Below, piece after piece: positions 25,585 through 33,227 of a stretch of DNA of 53,404 nucleotides; positions within the stretch are counted from its first letter, which is position 1; each line of letters starts with the position of its first letter. The stretch is taken from contig PBFW01000005.1 of NCBI GenBank assembly GCA_002719955.1, forward strand, positions 1 to 53,404. Direction: 5' to 3'. The notes beneath the pieces are model-generated. The model did no database searches. It was given only the letters and a program-made list of their open reading frames with translations, and was not told where the DNA came from. Source of the DNA: Deltaproteobacteria bacterium (GTDB lineage Bacteria; Myxococcota_A; UBA9160; UBA4427). The translations under genes and the position numbers were made by a program.

Positions 25585-27005
25585 CGCCGGCCGCCCTGCC
25601 TATGCGGGGGGGGACTCCGTTTCGAAGGCCGGTTCCCGAGCCGATTCCCCAACTCGCGCGCGCGATCGCACGGGAGGGAGGATGTCTGGTGATCGTTGGG
25701 GGCTGGGTCCGGGATGCACTCGTCGACCGTTGCTCGAGCGACATCGATCTCGAGGTGTTCGGCCTCGGTCGCGAGCGGGTGACGGAGTTGGTCAGGCCCC
25801 TGGGGTTCAGCGGGCCCGTCGGTCGCCAGTTTCCGGTCTGGCGTCACACCCGGTCCGCGGTCGATCTCGCATTTCCGCGCGCGGGACAGGATTTCTTTGA
25901 AGTCGATCGCCGGGAAACGCTCTCGACCGCACTTCGCGAAGCGGCGCGACATCGTGACCTCACCATCAATACGATCGCCTGGGATCCTCTCGGCGACCGT
26001 TTGTACGATCCGCTCGCTGGGATCGCAGATCTGGACCGGGGCGTTCTGCGCGCGGCGGATCCGGAGACCTTCGGGGTCGACCCGCTCCGCGTGCTGCGCG
26101 TCGCACGGCTGAGCGCGAGCCTCGAAGCGCGCATTGACGAAGGGCTCGTCGGGCTCTGTCGCGGGTTGGATCTGAGGTCGCTTCCGGTCGAGCGGGTAGC
26201 GGCAGAATTGCGGCGGATCCTGATGGAGCTCGAGCGGCCGTCCCGCGCTTTCGAAGCCCTGCGGCGGCTCGGCCACTTGAGCGTATTCGCTCCGTTGGCG
26301 TCCCTCGAGGGTGTTCCCCAGGATCCGCGCTGGCATCCCGAAGGCGATGTGTTCGTACACACCCTGAGCGTGGTCGATCGCGCCGCGCAGATCGCCGCTT
26401 CGCTCTCACCCGAGGTGGCCGAGCCGCTGCTCTTCGCTGCGCTCTGCCATGATCTCGGCAAGCCCGAGACGACGACGATCGAGGCGGATCGAATTCGCTC
26501 GCTCGGTCACGAAGCCGTGAGCGCCGAACGGGTGGTCGAATGGCTCGGAGAGCTTCGTTTCAACGCGCGCCTGGTCGCCTCCGTCGAGGGGCTCGTCCGT
26601 CACCATCTAGCGCCCTCCCAATTCGTCGAACAGGGTGCGGGTTTGCCGGCCTATCGTCGGCTCGCCAGGAAGCTTGCGGTCGGGGGCAGCACGCTCATCG
26701 ATCTCGAAAGAGTGGCCCGTGCGGATCACCTCGGGCGAGGAAACGACGAGTCCAGCGATGGGACGTTCGGTGTCGGCGTCGCGTTTCTCGAGAGGGCAGA
26801 TCAGGCGAGCGCTCGGGAAGGCGTCCGCGCCGATGTGGTCTCGGCGTCCTTCGCGATGCGGCGGGGGATCGCAGCCGGACCCGAACTCGGTCGTGTGTTG
26901 GTGCGCTGCCGCGCAGTCCAGGACGAGACGGGTTGGGACGACGACGAGAGGATTCTCGAGACGGCGCTTGCCGATCTCGCATCTGAAGACGGCGCAGCGG
27001 ACTAG
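25581..27005 (+). CDS. CCA-family nucleotidyltransferase with HD domain
   Basis: This 474-residue class II nucleotidyltransferase shows GGWVRD (40-45), metal residues D54/D56 in SDIDLEVF, RHRDLTINTIAW, and the GVDPLRVLRVARL helix, followed by an HD phosphohydrolase domain with H290-D291 in ALCHDLGKPE. E. coli CCA enzyme has the same head-plus-HD plan. TTG 25581 overlaps the previous stop (TTGA); ATG 25602 is an alternative. It is the second family member in the window (see 11570). It could be the full CCA-adding enzyme, or the CC- or A-adding half of a split pair. Confidence 0.88.
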   Translation: MTPAALPMRGGTPFRRPVPEPIPQLARAIAREGGCLVIVGGWVRDALVDRCSSDIDLEVFGLGRERVTELVRPLGFSGPVGRQFPVWRHTRSAVDLAFPRAGQDFFEVDRRETLSTALREAARHRDLTINTIAWDPLGDRLYDPLAGIADLDRGVLRAADPETFGVDPLRVLRVARLSASLEARIDEGLVGLCRGLDLRSLPVERVAAELRRILMELERPSRAFEALRRLGHLSVFAPLASLEGVPQDPRWHPEGDVFVHTLSVVDRAAQIAASLSPEVAEPLLFAALCHDLGKPETTTIEADRIRSLGHEAVSAERVVEWLGELRFNARLVASVEGLVRHHLAPSQFVEQGAGLPAYRRLARKLAVGGSTLIDLERVARADHLGRGNDESSDGTFGVGVAFLERADQASAREGVRADVVSASFAMRRGIAAGPELGRVLVRCRAVQDETGWDDDERILETALADLASEDGAAD

Positions 27006-27201
27006 CGGATTAGCTTCGTTCGTGTGCGCGCCTTCGGGGTTCGTTGATAGAGCTGGCAAAGTTCACCGGAAGAACTCAACACGATCTTCGAGGGAAGTTC
27101 GACCGCCTTGAATTCCTAGGCACGACAGCCGCGGGGTGGATCCGGTTCCCACGTCACGAAATAATGGACGCAATGGATGCAGTCGGGCCGCGGGTTTCCT
27201 C

Positions 27202-27219
27202 GGGACAGCCGGGTGTCCC
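27202..27219 (-). terminator. hairpin after the MBL-fold gene
   Basis: GGGACA and TGTCCC form a perfect 6-bp stem around a 6-nt GC loop. It overlaps the last base of the stop codon of the minus-strand gene at 27219. There is no T-run, so it may slow or protect the transcript end rather than act as a classic terminator. Confidence 0.35.
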
Positions 27220-28154
27220 TAACGTGCGAGTTCAGCCATCAAGTCGAAGATTTCCATCTGGCCCGGCGGAGCGGAGGTGTCGCCGAACTCGCGGTAGAGG
27301 GTGACGATGTTGACCGCGATGCGTTCAGAATCGAGCCAAGCGGAGTAGTCACCAAGACGGATATCGAGGGCGGCTTCCCGAGCAGAGAGCCCGGCGTCGA
27401 ATCGTTTGCGTGCTTCGTCCCGGATATAGACGAGGTAGTCGCGCACGGTGAGGGCGCCTCGCGTATCCGTGAGCGGCCCGTGGCCGGGCACGACGACTTC
27501 GGGATCGAGCGCCACGATCTTCTCGCAGGCATCGATCCAATTCGCGACGGGCCCCTCCCACATGATGGGCGTCCCATCGATGAAGAGGATATCCCCGGTG
27601 AAGATCGTGCGCGTTGAGGGGACGTGGATGATCACGTCGCCCCGTGTGTGGGCGGGGCCGACTTCGATCAGCTCGACGTCCCGGTCTCCGACTCTGAGGT
27701 CCAGGTGGTCGTCGAAGGTCTGATTCGGAGGGGTGGGCTCGAGTCCGCCGAACTCGAAGGCACCGAAGGAACGTTTCAGGAACTCGCCGGCGGCACCCAT
27801 CTGGTCGGCGCCCTTGAGCATCGCCGCCATGACCTCGGGCCGGACCTCATCCCATTGCTCTGCGGTCGCGTTCGAGGTGATGATTCGAGCATCGCTCACG
27901 AGCTGGTTGCCATAACAGTGGTCGCCGTTCGCGTGGGTATTGACCACGGTGTCGATCCTTCGGGCGGCTGGCGTGGCCTCGGACATCGCATCGAGCATGC
28001 GTCGCGTGAGCGGCAGGTCGTAGAGCGTGTCGACCAGCAGCGATTCCTCGGCGTCCGAGATCAGCCCCGCATTGCTGAGCCCCCACGAACCATCCGGCTG
28101 CATGTAGGCGTAGATCCCGCCGCCGAGATCTTCGAGCCTCGCATCGTCTCGCAT
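27219..28154 (-). CDS. metallo-beta-lactamase-fold hydrolase with variant metal motif
   Basis: The 311-residue protein has the alpha-beta/beta-alpha MBL layout: an N-terminal GIYAYMQPDGSWGLSNAGLI strand pair, the metal motif THANGDH (73-79), GPAHTRGD (His ligand), TGDILF (bridging Asp) and PGHGPLTD (last His). The normal HxHxDH is altered, with Asn76 in place of the second His. The C-terminal ~60 residues are helical. Relatives hydrolyse thioesters, sulfates or lactones; the substrate is unknown. The gene is single and followed by a hairpin. Confidence 0.85.
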   Translation of the reverse strand: MRDDARLEDLGGGIYAYMQPDGSWGLSNAGLISDAEESLLVDTLYDLPLTRRMLDAMSEATPAARRIDTVVNTHANGDHCYGNQLVSDARIITSNATAEQWDEVRPEVMAAMLKGADQMGAAGEFLKRSFGAFEFGGLEPTPPNQTFDDHLDLRVGDRDVELIEVGPAHTRGDVIIHVPSTRTIFTGDILFIDGTPIMWEGPVANWIDACEKIVALDPEVVVPGHGPLTDTRGALTVRDYLVYIRDEARKRFDAGLSAREAALDIRLGDYSAWLDSERIAVNIVTLYREFGDTSAPPGQMEIFDLMAELAR

Positions 28155-28313
28155 TCGTCGCCGTGCCTCCTCAGTGGCGTGCTTCGCAGGGTCGCACAGG
28201 GTGTTTCACAATGCTGGCAGGCGTGCAGCGGAAGCCGGGAGAGCGCGAAATCACTCAACTATTTCAGCCTTTTGCCGACAATCAAAGAGTTCCATTTGCT
28301 CTTTGGGGGATGA

Positions 28314-28895
28314 ATGTCGATGAATGCCTTGGCTCGTGTGGCCTATCGGGAAGCTGGCCGTGCAACGATCTGTGAAATCCTGTATGGACCGAACGTGCTG
28401 AAGCACGCGGTCATCGATGCGGAGGCGGGAGAGGGTGAGGTCGTGACCTTCTCGGGCATGCCGCTGCCCATCGACTGCCGTCCGCCAGCGGGCCGCCGGC
28501 GCGGGGAGCAGGTCGGGGTTGTCCCCGAAAAGCTGATCGATTCCCACGGCGTTTTCGCCTACGCCGGGATCGCGTCCGAGCGAATCGCGCTGCGCCGCGG
28601 CCGATTTGTCCCGATCGATCTGGAGGCGGAGCTCTCCTGGCCCCGATGGATGGGGGCCGCGCGGCGGGGTCGCGAAGAACTGGCTCGAATAGCCAAGCTC
28701 CTCGGATTGGAGCGACCCGCAGAGCAGTTCTATGTCGAATACTGCGAAGAGGCGGAACGGTTGCTGGAGCCCGTCTGGAACACGACGGAAGAGCTGGCCG
28801 AAGCGTTGCTGGACAAGCGTGAGCTCATGGGCCATCACGTCGATCGGCTGGTCCATGGCGACGAGGTCCTCGAGCGCCCGGTCGCGCCCGCCTGA
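28314..28895 (+). CDS. FtsH-M41-like protein lacking the zinc histidines
   Basis: The 193-residue protein resembles the peptidase M41 domain of FtsH, but without an AAA domain or membrane helix. Residues 9-17 read VAYREAGRA, where the peptidase would have VAYHEAGHA, so both zinc histidines of HExxH are Arg (R12, R16) while Glu13 stays. Later segments line up with the M41 helices: FAYAGIASERIALRRG, and the end NTTEELAEALLDKRELMGHHVDRLV, which parallels the FtsH helix before its C-terminus. It is predicted to be catalytically dead. ATG 28314 follows GGGGA. The role is unknown. Confidence 0.55.
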   Translation: MSMNALARVAYREAGRATICEILYGPNVLKHAVIDAEAGEGEVVTFSGMPLPIDCRPPAGRRRGEQVGVVPEKLIDSHGVFAYAGIASERIALRRGRFVPIDLEAELSWPRWMGAARRGREELARIAKLLGLERPAEQFYVEYCEEAERLLEPVWNTTEELAEALLDKRELMGHHVDRLVHGDEVLERPVAPA

Positions 28896-29271
28896 GGGGG
28901 GCCGCCCGCTCTTCTGCGGAGAGGCACGCGGTCCACCTGGAATGATTCGATTCTAGGAACCCGATCAGGTATTCCCGGCACACAGGATCAGTCCGCCCCT
29001 GTCAGCGAGGTGCACGAGGCCATTTTCTCGCGTTTCAGGAGAGGGTCTGCATCGTGCTGATGCAATCACGGGGACCGATGGCATGGCAGAGTCGATTCGA
29101 GCGCGCAGGACAACCCATACAACCGGCGCGTGGACCTCAGGCCGTTGTGCTAGTCATCGCGAAAGATCCTGGTTTCCTGAATCGTTGGCTGATGACCCAA
29201 GAGCCCGCCCCTGGCTGTCCCAGGGCGGGCTCATATATTTGTGAAGCCAGACGGCCTGTCCCGCCTTCGAA
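28896..29271. other. gap between convergent genes
   Basis: This 376-bp stretch has no supported gene. Its right part holds a strong hairpin (29201-29232) just past the end of the minus-strand response regulator gene. The rest shows nothing I can interpret. Confidence 0.5.
29201..29232. terminator. strong bidirectional-type terminator hairpin
   Basis: GAGCCCGCCC pairs perfectly with GGGCGGGCTC (10 bp), and TGG/CCA extends the stem inward past a single bulged C. On the plus strand it is followed by ATATATTT. It lies between convergent genes, 40 bases after the response-regulator stop. Confidence 0.6.
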
Positions 29272-29913
29272 TCAGGCTTCTACGAGACCGGCGCGGATCG
29301 CGAAGCGAACCAAGCCCGAAACCTTGTGGATGTCGAGCTTCTCCATCAGATTTGATCGATGGGAATCGATCGTCTTGAGCGAGACACCCAGATCCGATGC
29401 GATCTCCTTGGATGAGAGTCCCTCGGTGATCAATTTGAGGACCTCTCGCTCACGTTCGGTGAGCATCGAGACTCCGGAAGGCCCCGCATCGCCCGGGCGG
29501 GCGATCGCGTCGACCACCTGTTGCGTGATGGCGGGCGACAAGTAGGAGGCGCCACTCGTGACTGCATCGATGGCGTTGGCCACGTCCTTGGAGGCCGAAT
29601 TCTTGACCACATAGCCGGAGGCACCCGCGCGCAGGACCTCTTCGACATAGGCCCGACTCTCATGCATGGAGAGGACCAGGATCTTGCTCTGGCAGCCCGC
29701 CTTGCCGAGTTGCCTCGTCGCGTCGATTCCCGAGAGCTTCGGCATGTTGATGTCCATCAGGACGATATCGGGTTGCTTCTCCATGACGAGCGCAACCGCT
29801 TCTTCGCCGTTCGAGGCTTCGCCGATGACGGTAAAATCATCCCGCGCCTCCAGCAATTTGATGAGCCCCTCGCGCACGATCTTGTGATCGTCCGCAACCA
29901 CGATACTGACCAT
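29272..29913 (-). CDS. NarL/FixJ-family response regulator
   Basis: The 213-residue two-domain transcription factor has a receiver domain with acidic pocket D8-D9, phospho-acceptor D54 (VLMDINMP), S82 switch and K104 (GYVVKN), a linker, and a LuxR-type helix-turn-helix (about 150-205) with LTEREREVLKLITEGLSSKEIA and a KTIDSHRSNLMEKL recognition helix. No histidine kinase is adjacent, so it is an orphan here. GGAGG precedes ATG by eight bases. The upstream segment before the insertion element is unusually AT-rich and probably holds its promoter. Targets are unknown. Confidence 0.94.
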   Translation of the reverse strand: MVSIVVADDHKIVREGLIKLLEARDDFTVIGEASNGEEAVALVMEKQPDIVLMDINMPKLSGIDATRQLGKAGCQSKILVLSMHESRAYVEEVLRAGASGYVVKNSASKDVANAIDAVTSGASYLSPAITQQVVDAIARPGDAGPSGVSMLTEREREVLKLITEGLSSKEIASDLGVSLKTIDSHRSNLMEKLDIHKVSGLVRFAIRAGLVEA

Positions 29914-30102
29914 TATTCGTTTCCTCCATGGCCCTGCTCGCCCCGCTGGCTGCAGTTCCTTTTACATAGATTTGCGGATAGAAAATGAGTCATTCCAGGG
30001 TTCGGGGCTATCGGGGGAAAACAGCAGATTGCAGGCGGAAACACCGAAGGGTAGGGGTAATAAAATCGACGAATAGGGCCTTCGCTCTAGAATGATCGGC
30101 CC

Positions 30103-30119
30103 CCCCGGCTCTGCCGAGG
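30103..30119 (+). repeat. IS left-end imperfect palindrome
   Basis: CCCCGGC and GCCGAGG pair around a TCT loop with one mismatch. The sequence closely matches the right-end hairpin, as expected for sites bound by a HUH transposase. Confidence 0.55.
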
Positions 30120-30191
30120 CGGTTGCCGAACTTTGACAGTTCCGCCATTCGATAAGGAAAACTCCCTTCTGTGAGCTGGCAAAGCATCGCG

Positions 30192-30206
30192 AAAGGGAGT
30201 CCCTTT
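30192..30206 (+). promoter_or_regulatory. hairpin hiding the transposase start
   Basis: AAAGGG-AGT-CCCTTT folds into a 6-bp stem that includes the GGGAG ribosome-binding site (30195-30199) and the first two bases of the TTG start codon. Translation of IS200 transposase is known to be held down by mRNA structure over its ribosome-binding site; this hairpin is placed to do the same. Confidence 0.55.
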
Positions 30207-30693
30207 GAGTCAAGGCAAGAGTTTACGGCATAGTCGTTGGGAGTGTTAGTATCACGTCGTCTTCATCCCGAAGTACCGCAAGAAGGCGGTTTTCGGACAG
30301 ATCCGAGCAGAACTCGGCGGTGTGTTCCGGCGTTTTGCGGAACAGAAAGAGAGTCGAATTGGGGAATGGCAAGGTATGTCAGACCATGTCCACATGTTAA
30401 TCGAGATCCCCCCGAAGTTCGCGGCTCCGAAGGTGATCGGCGTCGTGAAGGGGAAGAGCGCGATTCATATCGCGCGGAGGTACGCCGAGAGAAAATGGAA
30501 CTTCGTGGGGCAGCACTTCTGGGCACGGGGCGACTTCGTGTCGACAGTGGGGCGAGATGAAGCCAAGGTCCGAGAGTACATCCAGCACCAAGAATCAGAG
30601 GATCGAAGGATTGATCAACTGGGTCTGCTGAAGACCCAAGCCCCTTTAGGGGGTTCGAGGGTTTGCGAAGCAGGCACGTCATTGCCGCTTTGA
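30205..30693 (+). pseudogene. tnpA: IS200 transposase with early amber codon
   Basis: From TTG 30205 the frame reads SQGKSLRHSRWEC, then TAG at 30247, then YHVVFIPKYRKKAVFG and onward without a break to 30693 (162 codons plus stop). IS200 transposases have a Lys (AAG/AAA) at this exact position in WxCKYHxVF, so one base change explains the stop. The rest is intact: HUH motif DHVHMLIE, catalytic Tyr in VREYIQHQ, and KGKSAIHIARRY. A late GTG/ATG start (for example 30322) would lose the first beta strand. It is probably inactive, unless amber readthrough occurs. Confidence 0.85.
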
Positions 30694-30712
30694 GCAGCTC
30701 TCATTTCCGAAG

Positions 30713-30731
30713 CCCCCGGCTTTGCCGGGGG
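30713..30731 (+). repeat. IS right-end palindrome
   Basis: CCCCCGGC and GCCGGGGG form a perfect 8-bp stem with a TTT loop, 20 bases after the transposase stop and 5 bases before the end of the neighbouring minus-strand gene, for which it could also act as a transcript-end structure. Confidence 0.6.
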
Positions 30732-30736
30732 AGGGG

Positions 30737-32062
30737 TCACTGCTGCAGTCCGCATTCTTTCATCTTGGCGTAGGCTGCGCTTCGCATCCTCTGCGCGAAG
30801 CCGAGCGCCTTGCGATGCCACTCGGTTCCATCGAAACCGTAGTAACGGGCCATCGAGAGTCCCAGGCCCCCGCGCTCGAAATCCCGTTCGATTTCCCGCC
30901 ACAGCGGGCAGCCGATCGAATCGCTCTCCTCGAGCCTGTCGATGGAGCCGGACCCATCACCATCGAATCGGCCGAGGAGTTCGCCGGAAACCCGATCGTG
31001 CCATGCGGTCGACCCCCCATCTGGCGAATCATCCAATGCGCCACGTGCGAGCAGTCGGGTGCGAGAAGCTCCCGCCTTCCGCGGAGTGAGATCCTCCTTG
31101 AGACTCCTCAGGTCGAATGGCTCCGGCTCGGGCAACGCTTCGGTCTGGAGCCGGATCGTTTCGAAGGCCAGCGGGAAATCGGCCCGAAGCCCGGGGCGCG
31201 GGTCTTCCTCACTGACGAGCTCGGCGCGCAGCTGCAGATCGGAATCCGGTTTGATCCGGATGCGAGACTCAAAAGGGAGATACCCCGCCTTCTCGACTCG
31301 AATCCAATGGTCCCCGACGCTCAATGTATGGGTCTTGGCACCGGGCGATCCGACGTCGAAGCCATCGATCAGGAGCCGATCCTTTTCGACATTGGAGTCG
31401 ACCCTCAGCTGCCCCTCGCCGACACACAGGGAGGGTTCGAAGCGGTGCACGGTGCCGGCTTCGAGATAGACGGAGCGGGTCCAGTGGTCGGGGCAGCCTT
31501 CGCGGCTCACTTCCAGCGCGTAACGTCCCTTGACGAGTTCGACGAGGGCACCCTCGGCGGCGGTCTCGACGAGGGTCTCCTCGCGGTCAGCGTCGAGTAC
31601 GCGCAGGGTTGCGCCCGGCAAATGCCCGACGAGGACCAATTCTGCGGGTTCTTCGAGCGTGGACGACAGGTATTCGCTCTCGAGTCGTACGACCCGAAAT
31701 CCGCCCGCGTAGGCGATCAGCAGGGCGAGCATCACGGCGCTTCCGAGAAGGGCGCCGGAGAGGCTGTATCGATCGACCCGGGAACCTCGTTGGATCGCGC
31801 CGGTTCTCGGTCCCAGCCATCTCACGGCGCTTGCGTCGAGTTCCTCGATTTCGACCGTGAGCGCCCGATGAGCGTTTCCCCGGGTGTCCGGCTCGTCGCT
31901 TCGATTCGAGCCGAGGTCCAGGCGAAGCTCTTCCCTGCGACGGCGCAACGCTCCGAGGAGCCGGTCGGCGGCGCTCCGGAGTTCACTGTCGGGCGCGGAC
32001 TCCGGGAGCCCGAGGATCCGTGCGAAGCACCGGCGTGAATGGGGGTCGCGCTCGATGGCCAT
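30737..32062 (-). CDS. J-like/TM/PEGA/EF-hand membrane protein
   Basis: The 441-residue protein has an unusual order of parts. Residues 12-45 resemble a J-domain start (FARILGLPESAPDSELRSAA) but lack HPD. One membrane helix follows (about 99-121). The outer part has a PEGA-like domain (about 140-205), a clear PEGA domain (218-270, ending DHWIRVEKAGYLPFES), a proline-rich spacer, and a perfect 12-residue EF-hand loop at 367-378 (Asp at 1, 3 and 9, Ser 5 and 7, Gly 6, Glu 12). It diverges from the TolQ-like gene at 32196 and may belong with it. Its function is not known to me. Confidence 0.75.
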   Translation of the reverse strand: MAIERDPHSRRCFARILGLPESAPDSELRSAADRLLGALRRRREELRLDLGSNRSDEPDTRGNAHRALTVEIEELDASAVRWLGPRTGAIQRGSRVDRYSLSGALLGSAVMLALLIAYAGGFRVVRLESEYLSSTLEEPAELVLVGHLPGATLRVLDADREETLVETAAEGALVELVKGRYALEVSREGCPDHWTRSVYLEAGTVHRFEPSLCVGEGQLRVDSNVEKDRLLIDGFDVGSPGAKTHTLSVGDHWIRVEKAGYLPFESRIRIKPDSDLQLRAELVSEEDPRPGLRADFPLAFETIRLQTEALPEPEPFDLRSLKEDLTPRKAGASRTRLLARGALDDSPDGGSTAWHDRVSGELLGRFDGDGSGSIDRLEESDSIGCPLWREIERDFERGGLGLSMARYYGFDGTEWHRKALGFAQRMRSAAYAKMKECGLQQ

Positions 32063-32195
32063 GAAGAGGCGAGGCTAGCAGGCCGCTCGCGATCCGCGTT
32101 CCCGCACGCGCGCTCGGCCCAGCGTGCCGGCGGCGGAGGGTCTAGTCTCTGCTCCTGTCGACTCGCGAAATGCGCAGGGTGAGGATTCGGTCGAG

Positions 32196-33224
32196 ATGGG
32201 AAGGGCATGCCCCTATTGTGAATCGCAGGATCTGGGGGCCACCGAGGAATCGGGCGTGCTGCGATGCTGCGATTGTGGACGATCGTCGCTGATGGATGAA
32301 AGGGGCACATCGGTTGCGGAGTCTTCGCCGGCGCTCGTGACCGGCGTTCCGCACGGGCGCCGATCACGCATGCTTCGACGTGCCCCCGGCGAGGTGGCGA
32401 GCTGGCCGGCGGCACTCACGGCAATCGTTGCGACGCTCCTCTTCTATGCGCTGCTCTCGCTCTTTCCCGATACCCGCGTGAGCGATCTCTTCACGGCGCG
32501 GGGCTGGGTTCCCTACGTGATCACCGGCGTATCGTTTTGGGCGCTCCTGCTGCTCGGGGCCAGGCTCTTGCGCTTGCGTGAGGAGGCGGCGGCGCTCGAC
32601 CGGGATTTGATCGCGACCGGCCCCGACGGGCTGCTCGGCCCCGCCGATGCCTCACGGGCGGTCGCTGAATTGCTCGCGCGCGCGCAGGGGATCGAGTCGA
32701 GCTTCATCGTGGCGCGACTCGAACGCGCCCTCCGCCACTTCGAGGCGCGTCAGCGGGTGGTCGAGGTCGTGGAATTCCTGACCGGGGAGTCAAGTGCGGA
32801 CGAAGGTCGTGTGGATGCGAGCTATGCCCTCATCCGGGTTTTCGTCTGGGCGGTTCCGACGCTGGGCTTCATCGGGACCGTGATCGGAATTGGTTCGGCG
32901 GTGGGTGGCTTCTCGGAAACCCTGGCAGCCGCTTCGTCGCTCGAAGGAATGAAAGAGTCGATCGGGCAGGTGACGGGGGGGCTCGGGGTGGCCTTCGATA
33001 CGACGCTGCTCGCGCTCGTGATGAGCATCCTGATCATGTTCCCCGCGAGCGCGGTTCAGCGAATCGAGGAGACCTTCCTCGGCGAGGCGGAGGATTATTG
33101 CTCCGAGTATCTGGTGCGGCGGTTGAGAGATGACATCGAGCGGGGCAGCGAGGAAGTGGCGATCGAGGCGATCGCGCGGAAGCTGGTCGTGGCCATGGGC
33201 CACATCGACTCGGGCGGCGACTAG
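32196..33224 (+). CDS. zinc-ribbon MotA/TolQ/ExbB-family channel protein
   Basis: The 342-residue protein fuses an N-terminal zinc ribbon (C5-x2-C8 and C24-x2-C27) to a TolQ/ExbB-type proton-channel subunit. Membrane helices lie near 70-89, 105-124, 214-237 and 263-283. The last two carry the family pattern VPTLGFIGTVIGIGSAVGGF and GLGVAFDTTLLALVMSIL. TolQ/ExbB/MotA proteins form a pentamer around a TolR/ExbD/MotB dimer and turn proton flow into work. ATG 32196 follows GAGGA; a GTG at 32124 would add 24 residues without a binding site. It is followed 3 bases later by the first of two TolR-like genes. Confidence 0.85.
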   Translation: MGRACPYCESQDLGATEESGVLRCCDCGRSSLMDERGTSVAESSPALVTGVPHGRRSRMLRRAPGEVASWPAALTAIVATLLFYALLSLFPDTRVSDLFTARGWVPYVITGVSFWALLLLGARLLRLREEAAALDRDLIATGPDGLLGPADASRAVAELLARAQGIESSFIVARLERALRHFEARQRVVEVVEFLTGESSADEGRVDASYALIRVFVWAVPTLGFIGTVIGIGSAVGGFSETLAAASSLEGMKESIGQVTGGLGVAFDTTLLALVMSILIMFPASAVQRIEETFLGEAEDYCSEYLVRRLRDDIERGSEEVAIEAIARKLVVAMGHIDSGGD

Positions 33225-33227
33225 CGG

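Larger units (their letters stand above)
30099..30735 (+). mobile_element. IS200-type insertion sequence
   Basis: A compact ~640-bp element: left-end imperfect hairpin (30103-30119), an RBS-covering hairpin, a single TnpA-type transposase gene and a right-end perfect hairpin (30713-30731). Both ends share CCCCCGGC-T[CT]T-GCCG. This plan, with subterminal palindromes instead of terminal inverted repeats and no accessory tnpB, fits IS200 members of the IS200/IS605 family, which move as single strands and make no target duplication. Exact ends cannot be fixed by eye. It lies in the gap between two minus-strand genes and interrupts neither. Confidence 0.8.

Noticed and set aside
27624..28313. 229-residue frame antisense to the MBL-fold gene
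   Set aside because: The opposite strand carries all metal-binding motifs of a known family; this frame has none.
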